Shown here piece by piece: positions 46,121-60,100 of a DNA stretch of 64,000 bases. A model generated the notes under the pieces. That model was not told the DNA's origin. It made no database searches and worked only from the letters and a program-made list of their open reading frames with translations. The number at the start of each line of letters is the position of its first letter. The first letter of the stretch is position 1. The stretch comes from Chaunax sp. Z400 (lineage: Eukaryota > Chordata > Actinopteri > Lophiiformes > Chaunacidae), in assembly GCA_037577475.1 (NCBI GenBank), contig CM075197.1, forward strand, positions 16,616,018 through 16,680,017. The letters run 5' to 3'. The position numbers and the translations under genes were made by a program.

Positions 46121-47609
46121 ACAAACATTATTGTTTTCTTAGCAAAATGGTTTAATATTTACATCATATCAGAATGAAAACAGCACAAGGAAGAGATGAA
46201 AAGATGTTGATTAATATGACACATGAATAATACCTTTAGACATGGTTGCTCCTCGACCAACTCAATCCAACATCTTTCAGTCTGACATTAGTGACACTTT
46301 AAAAGTTGTTGTTTTTTTCTTTTAACAATTAACAGTCCTGAAAAAAACTTACATCAATAACAGACTGTTACTAAATTGACTGAAAGACCAAGTATTGAAG
46401 GAAAACCTGAAGATGATTCACTAAAGTCCCTCTTTGGAAAAAAAACAATGGTGTAGTATTTTGAAACCGTCTGTCTTATGAAATGTGTTGTAAAAGTGCC
46501 AAAAGGTTCATGTTCATGTCTGAGTATCGGTTGGTTGGTGCCGGATCTTATGATACAAAACTTGCATCAGTGCAACGACGCTTAAGGTCAACTGAGTCGG
46601 ATAATGTGACGCAAATAACTTGACACTGTCTGAACTTGACAGTCATACCCATGGCGATGCAGTACAGTAACTATATTATTTGGGCCCAGTCAAAAGCTAC
46701 CAAATAAAATCATTTTAATGAAAGGAAATAACAATTTATCCCTCTGCTTATGCAAAAATACTGCTTAATCAAAGTTCTTACAGATTATAAATACATTTCA
46801 AAATATGTACACAGCAAAATAAACAAAAAACAAACAACCTCTATGTAAATAACCTCATAAAGCCACATTATTACTCATTTCATTGAAATCAGCCCAACAG
46901 GGCTAGTGCAGATAGAGACACAGAGCTTGCACAGCGTCTCGCCTCGTCTCAGACTATTACCAGTGAAACATGATACAAATCAGCTTCAACGCCGCATGAA
47001 CATGTGGAGTGGTTTCCCACTGAACAAGCCCCACAATCTGACCAATCAGAGTTCGGTCCTTCACCACCGACGCCTCACTCTGCAGCCAATCAGAGCAGCT
47101 TGCCACTCCTATCCACTGAGAACTTCCTGCCTGTGGAGGAAGCATTTCTGTGAAAAAGATTTAGTGGTGAGACTACGCTGAATACGAGGAAACGACTCCA
47201 ACGCTCCTCTTTCGCATCGTTCACACTGAACCGTGATGGTGCCTCTCTGTGGACAAACTGTGGCGCTGCAGTGCCCAGTTGCACGCTGGGGATTCAGCTT
47301 GGTGAGAGGGAAAAATGATTCTCATATTCTGGTAATGATCCAGAGAGATAAGAGTGTGTATTCTACAAGTGCCTCCTGATGAGCGGGCGGGGCGGTGGGA
47401 GGGGCAATCCATGAAGGAAAAATCCTGACCGTTTGATTTAAATCTATGTAGATGAACAAAACTCGTCAGTAGCTGCACTAAAAATGCTATATGCTTGTTT
47501 GTAAAGTGTTTCTTTTTTGTGTCTGTCTGTGTTCTCGTATGTCAAGAGATGTTTCTATATACAGTGTCCATGCATGTCTCTAAGCCCCTCCCCCTCAGGT
47601 CCCTTTTTT
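45973..47609 (-). other. srebf1: srebf1 3'UTR (putative)
   Basis: Non-coding sequence downstream of the srebf1 stop codon, AT-rich toward its distal end. I see no gene on either strand. The end point depends on which poly(A) signal is used. Confidence 0.5.
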
Positions 47610-50600
47610 CTAGCTGTTAGTGACGGTGGTGCCGCTGCCCAGCTTGATGATCATTTGCTGGCAGTCGTGGAGGGTCCTCTTGTCTCCAAGCTTCTCCAAG
47701 GTGCGGGCAGCGTCCGCCAGCATTCCCACCCTTTGGCCAGGAGCCGACAGGAAGGAAGGAGGAAGGTAGCGGCACGCCAGCATCACGGCTTCCGCCTGCT
47801 CTCGCTGGCCTGGTCGTGTCTCGCACTCTTCTGTAGGCACAAAACACAGGAAAGTTGTTACAGTTGTCAACAACAACAACAACAAAAATGATCTCATCAT
47901 GATATAAATATGAGAAAAGATCTTCTGCTGGCCATTGCTCAGCAGAACCACAGCATGGCCACAGAAAGCAGACCGGACAGTTCTTTGTGACAACACCAAG
48001 CCATTCAAAGGCATCAGTTTATATGCATGACAATTTGTGTAACTTCGGTTCAATTGATTTCCTTTCTGAGACAAAAAGTGGATAATGAAACACAGGGCTA
48101 TTTAAATAGAGCAATAACTTTGTCCTCATAATACAATTAGGTTTTGTTTCCCAATTACGGATGTTCATACAGAGAGTTTAACACAAAAAAATATAGTTTC
48201 CATAAGTACAAAGGAAAAAAAGGGCTGATTTGTGAACTAAAGATGAACTGGAAGCATTCCTGGTTACAGGGCTTCACGGTTTTCAACTGATGAAGACCCA
48301 CATGTTTGCTAGCGGATGGGATGCAGGTAGGTGAGATAACTCATCGCCAGGCAGCGAGGAGTGTGGATTTCTGTTACTTTATGTGGCTTTTTTTAAAGCA
48401 CTGCTCATACACGCATACATCTCATAATAAAAGAAATCACCTGGAAGTCTCAAGCTGTTCCACATATTTTAAATAAAACATACACGAGCTGGTAGAGGTG
48501 GAGTGAGGTTGAGTTTCGAAACGGGAGGAAAAAAATAGCTTGGGGAGGGTGGATTTTTTTTAAAAACCACACATGCTTGTGTCACAACCCGTTCGCATAT
48601 CACTTCCCTGCAGGCCACCAGACATAAGATAAGATAAGAGAAGGGAAATCAGGACAGGAAATCCTTTAAGTCGAAGGTACACTGATCATGAAGCACAGAG
48701 TATTGGTTTCACTGAAGGAAGAGAGCGACTTCCAGCAGGTTACGCCGGGCTTTCTGCCTCAATAGTCCCGACTACTGAGATGCCTGCGTTGACATACTAA
48801 TATTAATGTCGCCCACGTTACATAACATTAATATTTCTCAATGATTCATACCAAGAGGAGGATAAAAGCAGATTAAATGTGATGGCACCATATGTCCTAC
48901 TGCTTTATCCTGTAGCCCGGGGTTAGCGATGACTGACAGATAGCAATCTTTACATTTATCATAATTAGGAAATCCTCATCGCATAAATGCGAGATCTTTC
49001 CTTATATTTTTGAGATATTTTCTCATTTAACAGTAAGTCATAGATGCCAGAAATAAATCTAATTGTTTTTCTTTAGTGAATGCAAAGTGCTATCTTAACA
49101 GTAGTATTCTAGAGTGAGGTTTTCTATGTCATCCCCACAGACTAGTGTTAATTTCATTAAGGAAAACTATGATGCAAAATGTTCCTCTTTTTCCATGACT
49201 ATGACCAGACGAAAATTATTAAACACCAATGTGATTGAACACAGAGTAAATCAACATGCGATATCATTGAGATGAGAAAGAAAGAGACTAAAATGTAGTT
49301 TAATGAATAAAAACCAAAAGGCCGAAACGATCTCAGCCTATTCTCAACCTTTATATGGGTAAGAAGCCCGGCTCGCTGGCTTGGAGCCAGACGTGGTTCA
49401 AAATAAATATACAAATCAGAACAGGATCCATGTCTGGATGTATTCCTTAAACTGACGTCATCAGACCAGACACTTTCTGCAAAACTGCACTCTTAATCAT
49501 TCAACCTGCTCTTAATCAGATAATGATCCCATAAATCTGATGTGAAATAAGAATAATATGACAAAATATTTGCTTTTAGCCTGACTAGACTGATTGAAAT
49601 GTTAATAATAACCTGATGTCTTAGAGAAAAAACTAAATGTCAACACTTTTCATGGACTAAAACTAGACTAGAATACTTATAGTTTTCCTTGACTAAAAGA
49701 AGACTGACATGTCCAGACTTTCAGTTGACTAAAACTGGACTAAAAGGAACAGGGTAATGTTGACTAAATGATAATAAAAATTAATATGGACATTTGAAAA
49801 AGGACTAAGACTACATTAAAAAATAGCTCAACACTTCCACCACCACCCAATTACACTCCAGCACCTTTTTGTTTAATCACTAATGGGATTTATTGCAGTG
49901 GGCAATTAAGAAAAATAGATGAGAAGTTGACGAGGTTACAGTAATTACAGTTATTCAGTGTCTCTCTACTAGCCACTGCTTTTATTTACAAAGCTGAAAG
50001 AGAACATCTAGAATTTGATGCTTTGAGAATAGCAGCATCGACAGCTGAGGTTTACTAGACTAGACTAGGTTTACTTTTTTTTTGTTAAATAAATTAATAC
50101 TACCCGATTAGAGCTTGATGCCACACTAATTTAACCGAGTATGCAGTCAGACATTATATTGCCAAATTCATGATTAATAAGGCAAAACGCATAAAGAGCA
50201 AACACTAAAAAGTAGTAGGTATTTAAGATCTCAACATTCATTAAGAGATGCTCAATGTGAACAAAGAGTAAAACTGAAAGAAATTCAAAATATGAACAGA
50301 AAAAAAATGATAAAACAGTTCTGCCTGCAGACACATTTACTTGCGTGAGTGGACGGAAAAAAAAAATTTAACAAAGGCACATCTGCAAACATACCTGTCT
50401 TTGCCCCGGGTGTTGCTCTGCGTCGCAGTGAGCGATCCAGGAGTTGATGTGTGCGGGTGGGGCTGGCCCCCGCCATCAGTCTGGCTGTAGCTTCATGAAG
50501 GAACAACTGGAAAGAGAGGGAGGAATGGGAGATGAGAACGAAGGGGAGGAGGGGGATGAGAGCAAGTGATGACTCATACAGAGTGTTGAGCTCTACCTGA

Positions 50601-50674
50601 GAGACTTTGAATGAAATTAAATCCAGCAAATGATCATCCTGCTAAACACTTGCCTCAGGGGCGTGTGTGTGTAT

Positions 50675-50759
<85 letters not shown>

Positions 50760-51114
50760 TTGTGCACGGCCCAATAAGGTTAAGTCTAGTCGAAAGGAAA
50801 AAAAAGATGTCAGCAAGACAATGAATCCCCCAAACTACTGAAAGCTAAATGACTAAAGAGTACTGGTAAAATGTGGCAGCATATACTGTCGTACGTACTC
50901 TTCGCATTGCGGGCCTGAAGCTGTGGGCTAGTTTGCGTAGGGAGCTGAGGTCTTGCTGGAAGCCTTGGAGCTCCGGCGGGGAAGCCTGATGGATCCCCTC
51001 TGGGCTGCTGGTACCAGCCGAGCCCAACCCTGCAGGACCTGCTCCCTGCTGCTGCAGACGCCACGCATTGGTCCTCATCACCAGCAGGAGATCGCACAGA
51101 AGCAACTGGATGAC
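47610..51114 (-). CDS. srebf1: srebf1 coding exons 17-19 (C-terminus)
   Basis: Exon 51114-50899 encodes VIQLLLCDLLLVMRT through SFRPAMRR. Exon 50506-50395 encodes LFLHEATARLMAGASPTRTH and then QLLDRSLRRR. Exon 47830-47610 encodes EECETRPGQREQAEAVMLAC, then GQRVGMLADAARTLEKLGD, ending TTVTNS with stop TAG at 47610-47612. Intron 18 is unusually long (2.56 kb) and holds an interspersed repeat. Confidence 0.94.
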
Positions 51115-54100
51115 CTACAGAGAAACGGAAATTAGGTTAGGGCAGAGACAGGAAACTACATCTGATAGATATCGGACTTAATAAGTGATAGCACAATTAG
51201 CTGATAAATCAATTTCACAAAATAGATGATTTATCATTTCAGTCATTTTTTAAACAAAAATGTCCAATATTTGCCATTTCCAGCATTGCTGCTTTTCTTT
51301 GTCATTTATGATAGTAAACAAAGAATCTTTGGGGTTTGGACTGTTGGTTTCTTCACTTTGGGCTCTGGGAGATTGTGATGAGACTTTTTCCACAATTCCT
51401 TGACATTTTCTAGACTAAATGATATTAATCGTGAAAATAATCAGCAGATTAATCGATAGCGAAAATAATCATTATCGGCAGCCTCACACAATAAGTTCTA
51501 GTCTAAGATGAAGGGCATGCTCCTCCCTCATTGTGTGTGTTCTGCTGTTAGCGGCCCAGCTCTGTGTTGCACTGCAGGTACATTGCACTCCACTGAGACA
51601 CACATGCAATGCAACTACAATGCACCTCAGCTCTGGCCATAGAGATGCACACACTGTGGGCTACCCATCCATCAGCATCACCATCTGCTGAGCGCCAGAG
51701 GGTAAGACACCACCTTACCACAGAGAGGAGATTACAGGCCATTGGTCCGCACAATTTTCTGAGTTTAGAATTTTACACACACAAGTGGGCACAGCTATCA
51801 CTGTGTGTATTTTTTTTAAATAATAATAATTTTAATGAGGTTCTATCACCATCACAAAATTTCCATTGCAGGAGTAATAGTAATTTTTTTTTTTTTTAAA
51901 TCTCCTTGACTTTAATTTGTACTCTACAGGTGTTTGAGCCTTTGTGTGGGAGTACCTTGTCTAAACTGGAGCTGTGGCAGTGTGGTCCGAGGTTGAGGCT
52001 GTCTCGGAGCAGGGTGCTGGCCTTGTCGCTGTAACTCAGACTCAGCTGGCAATTTTCTGGCTTCGACAGCAGAGCCCGTACTGCCCTGAATGTGTTCAGA
52101 CAGGCCTTGGGTAGGAGGCTCCTGACAGCCGAGGAGGAGACAGAGACAGAGGACATGGGTTAATGTAGTGGAAATGTGCGTCTGCTTGGAATCAGGAGAC
52201 AAAAGTTATGCCGCACACGCTCAGGCTGGCTGCAGAATCCAGCGTGTGCAAGTCCAACTTACTCTGCATTCTGCAGACTGCGTGGCAAGTGCTCAACAGT
52301 CGGATACAGTCTCTCTGCCGCAGCGTCATCTCCTTGGAGCCAGTTGATGATCACCACAGCAACCGAGGACCACCACTTGGAGTGGGGGTCACAGCCTGGA
52401 AAAGAGTCAAAGGTAAGACACCAGCAGACAAATAAACATGCAAGTATTTGAATTCCCCACTGCCCACTTTCACATTCAACATGCATGAGAGTGCACAAAA
52501 GCTCAGAGAGCTGCTGCCTATGTTTTTGATCAATTTGTTTCTCCCCTCTGGCATAATCAACATGCTGACAAAGTTTCCATTTTTGACTATCTGCATTAAA
52601 GTCCCTCCACAGTCTCCGTCTCACACATCAATCAATCTAGTTGATTCTTACTTCCATTCACATCAGTGATCAGTGAGGACAAAGGAAAGTGGTGGGAGGG
52701 TGGAAGTCAACCGAGTGAAAATCAGATTACTCGATCGTGGTGGTATAAAAATTAACTTCATCTCACTGCTTCATTTTTTGAAAGAGCCTTAAGCAAATCA
52801 AACAGAGTGAAGGTAAGCAGTGTTGAAGTAAGGAGCCCAAATCTACACTTCAATGTGTTGATGCATTCAAGCTGCAAAGGTTTTAGAAGCTGATTTTGGG
52901 CTGCTGCCATTAGTTGGCACTAATGTTTTCCGAGCAGCTGTGTTGTTCACAATAGTGACAGTTGCCACCAGTGACTTACCAGTGACGGTAGCCATGTTGG
53001 AACCGATAGCGAAGGACTGGGAGGTGGCACCAGCAGCATCTGATGCACTTATCAGTAACTGGAGGTACTCCAGGGCATCCACATACTCTCTGAGGAGAAA
53101 CACACAATGTAAGGGTTATTATGCTGCCACATGAGCAATGACTTGAATTCATTCAATTGATTTTTCATAGTCAGTCATTTTCTCCTTATTGTTGCTCTTT
53201 GTATCAACTCATACCTAAGCTGTGTTTAAGAGTAACCCAACCACAGATTCTAATAAAAGTTATAAACAGCATACAAATTAGTAATTTGGAATTATGATGC
53301 ATTTCTCACCCCTCGCCCTGGCTGGGGCTTTTCTCTCCACATGGCTGGGCCACACAGTATAGTGCCTTCTCTAGAAGGTGTTCTCTGAATGCCTGAGTCA
53401 CCTGTGCCAGCGGATCCACTGTAAGAGAACCAACAAAACAGGGAGTTTAGGCATTAGGGACCGATTTTAATAGGAGTCAAGGCATTGAATTGGTTATTAA
53501 ACAGCTAGACATGCAGAGTATACTGTGCACAGACCAGTGTTTCCAGCCTGGCTGTAGATGCTTTCTTTAGGAATGTTGCGAATAGCCCAGTCCCCATCCA
53601 CAAAGAAGCGGTGACCTAGCGGGTGACAAAGCCACTGCATAGCTGGAGGCACACTGCCACTGGACGACAGGCAAGCCTGACGGGCACTGCTCAGGAACAC
53701 ACGCTATGAGAGGAAAGTATAGTTTACTGAGGATGCTTTGGTTCGGCGTAGGTCAGTTTACTTCAAGTGGGTGAATCCCAGAGTCATGAACAACTCAGGT
53801 TCTGTCAATTAAGCATGGAAGACAAACAGCAAGCAAGTTGTAAGTTGACATATGCTTCATTTAAGTGCATACCCACGTGATCACTAAACAAGGAAAAGGA
53901 CAATGTTCAAGTACATCATTTTGACAGCATTCAGCAAAAACAAGTAAATACAAGATTCCATCTGCACTGTATATATGACTGAGCAAAATGACGTGCATGT
54001 GAAAAATGCCTTGGCTTACAGAGGTAAAATGCAGGATCCTTGGCAGGCTGGCTTTGACCCGCAGAGCCGCAGAGACGTAGACCTCAGCCATAGAGGCTAC

Positions 54101-57100
54101 AGGAAGGCAGGAGCCAGCACACTCTGCCAGGTTCACAGCACTAAGAGCCATGTGCACTGCTGACAGGTGGCTTCCATTCAGCTTACCTGTATGCACAGGC
54201 AGAAAACAAGAAAATAAATACGATCTTTCAATAAATATACTTTTACACAAAAGAACAGTGATGCAATGATCACAAAACAATTTTTAAAAAGGAGATCAAG
54301 TGACCTGTTAATAATTATTTAAGCTTAATGATTTTGCAACCTTTCTCTGAACCTTTTCCTGGCACTGAATCAATGTAAACTATTACAGCGAGAAAAGTGG
54401 GGCTCAGTTGCTCCTTGATCACCTTACATTCAGTATGCTACATGAAAGTCTAACACACAGACTGAATCATAAACAGGCTTTCCCCCCCACCAACCAACCT
54501 GTCATGTGTAGCTGGTGCAGGCGGTGGTACACTAGGGCAGCATCACGGCTGCTCTTGCATGCATCCTCCTGCAGGGGGCGGTCAGATCGGAGCCCTCCAG
54601 CCCGGGTGGCCAGCCAGCGGCCCAACCAGAGGCGCTGAAGACAGAATCGTAAGAGGGACCAGAGTGCAGCACAGGCCAGGTCCAACTGGGAGGTGGGCAA
54701 GGGACGTCCAAGAGCCTTTAGACAGGTCCACAGGTTCTGACTGGCCTGGGCAAAATCTCCCTGGCGTGGGTTAAAGAAATTCATGATGATGAGGGAGAAC
54801 AGATAAGAGGTGACCCAGTCACATGACAACAATTTCGCTAAAAACCGAAAAGTTTTTCCATTGCGTTTTTAAAAAGTTCCACATTCATATGACAATGTTG
54901 TGAAAGCAATCCTTTTGCACACGGGTCAGCAAAATTGATTGAAGATGCGGTTGTATGCATGCCAGGCCAGTTGGTGGTGTAACTTTTCAAAAACACCACC
55001 AAACACCTGTGCAAAAACAGGTGCTTTAATAAACTGGTTTTAGATGTTAGGCCGAAAACCTAATAGCCACATGTGAAGTGGGGCTGTGTCGTCACAGTTT
55101 TCTCAAGAATTGTGTTTTGCCAGTTTACACTGTGATGGAAACTGTGGCGTTTTTAATTCATTACACTCCGAGGCCCATTTTCAAAAGTTGACGTTTTCAG
55201 GTCCCCAAAACTCTGTTGTCATGTGAAAAAAAGACCAAACCACAGGAAAAACATCATGTAAACAGCACCTAAGTAACCCTCGAGCAAGAATATAGGGATG
55301 TGGATATTTCTTTTGCAATATGGGGCTGATTTGGAAATGAATAAACCACAAAAAAGAAAAACTTACTCTCGCTAGGTCCAGGTCAGCCTGTTTGCGGTGC
55401 CTCCAAAACAACACAGAGGATCCAGAGTGTGGTCTGGTCACAGGCTCTCCATACACCAACAGCCGGATCAGAACCCCTGACACCAGAACTCCGTTTAGGA
55501 GCCACACCAGTATAGTTGGCAGCATCCAGTCCATCCAGCCCCAGGAGCCCGCTACAAAAAAAACATGTTTATTTTCATTTAACAAAACATATTTTTAATA
55601 TGTTACGTGAAATTCACACCTTTTATCAAAACTACTAATTGTTGTGAGAGTTGTTTTTTGGTACCTGTAATATCAGCACCCAGGATATTCCTTCCTGTGT
55701 GATGGGTGGAGGTGGCTCCAGCTGAGCTGCTGCCAGATGAGCATAGCAGGGCAGCCAGAGGGTTGATGGAGAGGAAAAGGAAGGTGAAGGCGCACAACGC
55801 CAAGCGGGAACGGTCCAACATGCCGCCAGGGCTACCTCCTGCTGCCGGACTGTCTAACATGCCCACATTCGGCTGCCGAGTAGAAGGAAGATTTTTCTGT
55901 TACTCAATGTGAGATAGTGTAGTAGACATAAACTACAGTTTTTTTTCTGCTGGTGAAGGGCAGTTTTAGAGTTTATAGATTAGCACTTTAAATGAGCCAT
56001 ACCTTGGTGTCCTCCACCATTGGACTGTCAGGCTCTGAGTCACTGCCACAGTGTGAGAAAGAGGTGGGGGAACCCACATCAGAAGCTGGCGGGGTGGGCA
56101 GCTCGTTCTTTACATCAGCCGGTGCGTCCACATCCATGGCAACCAGGTCTTTCAAAGACTCTGAGGAAAGAGGAGAGGACCAGAGGAGTGGAGCAGTGAG
56201 AGAGGCCGATCTTCAACCTCCAATTCCTCTCACTTCGAGGACCATTTTCACTTTTGTCATTTCAGGATAACAGTAGCTATCCATCTAGCTCATCACAGAA
56301 AGTCAACTGAGTAATTTACTTTCAAGGAACTGAGTTAAATTACAGAGAAGCTGTTATAGAAGAGTGGTTTAAAGAACATACTGTTTTTCTGGGATGCCAT
56401 TTTAAGAGCAATGTTCTCCTGTTTGAGTTTCTGGTTGGTCTGCTGCAGGTAACGGATGTAGTCGATGGCTTTCCTCAGCACTGCAGACTTGTTAAGCTAA
56501 ACAAAAGTAGAAACATACAACACTAAGCTGCTTTAAATTTAGCTGTTTTTTCCTCCTCTCAATGTAGCCGATGGTCAGATGTCACAAAGAGCACCTCGCC
56601 TGAGGTTCTTCTTCCTACCTTGGCCTCAGTGCCAGCCACCAGATCTTTGAGCTCGAGGATTTTGTCATTTATAGAGGAGCGGTAGCGCTTCTCGATGGCA
56701 TTGTGGGCTGTGCGCTTCTCTCCCTTGTGTGGCTGACAAATCGGCTTGCTACTGATGGTGATGCGGTTGATAGGCAGCTTGTCAGTGTCCACCATGACAG
56801 GAACCGTGGTCAGGATGGTGCCACCGCCCATAAAAGCCTGAGGAGGTTAGAGGTAGCACAGGAGAGGGGAAAGATGTCAAATAAAGGATAAGTAAGGTTT
56901 GGTGTAAAAGTAAATAAAAATGTACATTAATTACACCAAACAACTTGAAGCACTCAGACCACAAATAAAGTCAAGGCAACTGCTACGGTATGTGGCCAGG
57001 ATGATGAAAAGAACTGATGACATTAAATAAATGTACAATAGCCTACCTATTCAGTGAAAATATTTATTGGCATAAACACAGAATGATATTTCAGAATTAT

Positions 57101-60100
57101 ATATATAAAGTCGTGTGCCTACCTGCAGTGATGTGCTTGTCACTGGGGTGGTGGTGGCCAACGTGGTGGGAGAGGCCACAGTAGTGACAATGCAGGGGTC
57201 GTGCTTCAGAGTGGTCAGCAGCAGAGACTCAGCCTTGATGAACTGGGGCTGCAGCAACACCTGAAAAAAACACACACGTACACATACACAGTAAAGACAT
57301 ACAGTTCTGCTTTTGGTTCTCTAATAGACAAACAAGAGGTATATGGCATTTGTTATGTTTGTACAAGTCAGGCTCATTCAGGATACAGTCGCGCACACTT
57401 ACAGGTACTTGCTGTATATGGGATGTGATGGTTTGGGTTGTAGGGCTTGCTGTTGTGGCCAGGAGAGGAGACGTGGTGGTCAGTCCATGGAACTGAGTCT
57501 GAAACACCGACTGGACACTTGGAGGTGAGGATGACAAGCTGGTGGCGGGTTGGCTCACACTGCCGGGACTGCCAGCTGTAAGAGTTATACAAAAAGATTT
57601 GTCAGACGTAATTCAAGCATGTATAAATTATATAACATATCCATGACAACAATCCCTCCGGTTACTTGGAAATTCCACTGAGCATGAAGTAATTGTTACA
57701 TTTCTTTCAAGCCATTGTCTGTGGGTTTGTAGGCCATTAGGTGAACAGCAATCTCCTTAGAAATAAGTGACAGGAACATTCAGTGTGTCAACATACGTTT
57801 CTTATCAGCTCTAACTGGGCTAAACATTGCAATTACCTCAATCATCTGTCAGTATCCAGATTAGGGCGTTTTCTCCAGGAGTAATAAAAATGTATTGCAT
57901 CTAAGACAATTCAGAAGCAATGTTTTATTTAGTATTTTACTCCCAGTTATAAAAAACAGCAACAATCAGGTGTCAAGTGTTTTCTTTGGGTGCTTCAGGT
58001 ATGTATATGTAGTACAATACTCGCCGTGTATAAGTGTCTGTTGCCAGGACACATAATATTCACTTAGCTCACAGAGTCTGCATGTGAAATTCACCTTGTT
58101 ATGTAGTGTGGTTTCATTAGTGAGAGATTTCTAGACTGGCTTTGGAAACACAAATCTACATTTAAACGCATTGTGTTTAGTCGAAGGTGTGAAGAAGAGG
58201 CAGCAGATACATGAAGAGAATAGGGGGGAAAGAAGGAGGACAACAGGAACGTGACTGAAAGCAAGATAAACAACAACAGACATCTTTACATTGGATTAGG
58301 CTCACAACGGTATGACATGTTCATGATATGATAATCATCTAATAAAAAAATGGCAGACATGCAAAACCAAAAAAAAGGAAAATAAGATCACTGTAACTTT
58401 TTAAAGCTTAATTTGGATCATTTAATTTATTTTTTAGAACACTTGTGCACATCCTATATCATCTAAACACTCTCTACTGGCAATAGAATAAACCCTAATC
58501 ACCTATAAAGGGTGCTTACCTGTATAACCATTCTGGCTGCTGTAGGTGGTCCGGACTGGTAGGGGTTGAGTCTGAGCCTGAATCTGTGTCTGTGTCTGTA
58601 TCATCTGTGTTTGTGTCTGTATCTGTATCTGTGGCTGTGGCTGTATCTGTGTCTGTGGCTGTATCTGTGGCTGTAGCTGTATCTGTATCTGTGGCTGTAG
58701 CTGTATCTGTGGCTGTGGCTGTGGCTGTATCTGTGGCTGTATCTGTGGCTGTATCTGTGGCTGTATCTGTGGCTGAAGTGGAGTCTGCGCTGAATGTGAA
58801 GTGAAGAGGGCCTGGGGTGTGGTGCTGAAAGCAGGGTTTGATCCAGGTGAGCCATGAGGTGAAGCTACCTGGCCAGTGGTGGATGGGCTGAGAACGGGTT
58901 GGGGCTGGTCTACCTTGGGCTGCCTGAGGCTTTGAGCTGGCAGCGTGGAAGCTGGCTGCTGCCTCTGAGTGGAAGTGGGCACCTGGGCCAGAGGGGATTG
59001 CTGGAAGGTGGGAGGCTGGAAGGTCTTGTCTGGGGTGGAGGAACTACGAGTGATAGGAGGACCCAGGAGTGCATCCAGGTGGGGGCTACTGCTTAGGATG
59101 GAAGAGGAGGAAGATATAGATGAAGGTGTTGCAGTGGATGTTGGAGGGGCAGGTGAGGTGATGGATTGGGTCAAACCAGGAAGCTCTTGGTTGGTTGAGG
59201 GCCCTGTGTATGGAGGGTTATCAAACAGTCCTCCAAACTCCATTTCCTGGTTGCTGATGAGCTGTAGCATGTCTGAAGAGAGAGAGAAACCAGAATAAAG
59301 ATCATTGATATTGACAAAGTACAGAAAAAATGCATAATCTATGCAGGTGGTCAATAAGCCAAGCTGACAACAACTTCTAAGTAGCAAACTGGATCTCCTG
59401 CATTTCCACCTATATTGCTAGTTATCCATGCGTCAACCCACATGGACAGTATTTGATTTAACCGATTACAAAGAGCATGCAAAAGTTATATGGAAAACAA
59501 TGGCAATGTGGTGAAATATAATCACTGTAAAAAAAACAACAACAACTGAATGCAAGGAGGAATAACCTACATCAAACAAAACTCTTACTACAGCATGGGA
59601 AAGAGAAAGGCAATCTTTCTGATCAGACAACAGAATATATAACAAATTGCTATTAGGACAGCTTGAAACAGCTAAAAATAAGTTTTGCTTTGCTTTTAAC
59701 ACATTTTGACTTTTTATACTCATAAACTACATCAATTTCATCCAGGATTTAATAACAACCAAAATTGTATGTAAATTTATAAAATAACAAAACGTCATGA
59801 AACAAACTTTATTATGGTCTTTCAACTTATGAATATTTTGTTCGCTATAACATGAAATGAGGATAGGGGAGCAAAAATGTTCCAAAATGTCCGATATGAA
59901 CTGCTATGGTTTAATGTGTGAGTGCTTGTATGTATTATATGCAATTTGCTCTCTCATCGCGCTGTTTATTTTGCTCTAGAAAGGTGTCAAATTGTCAAAT
60001 CCATTAATAGCCTGTAATTTTGATGACGCCCACTTTGCATGTATGTTGTGTCTACACTAAAATGCAGGATCCTGGATTTGTAATTCCGTGTTCTGTGTGA

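Noticed and set aside
58586..58804. Plus-strand frame of Val-Ser/Val-Ala repeats
   Set aside because: It is the antisense of the SREBP-1 Gln-Pro minisatellite.
59273..60100. A short SREBP-1c-type first exon in intron 1
   Set aside because: Each minus-strand ATG examined either met a stop or lacked a phase-1 donor; no convincing candidate remained.
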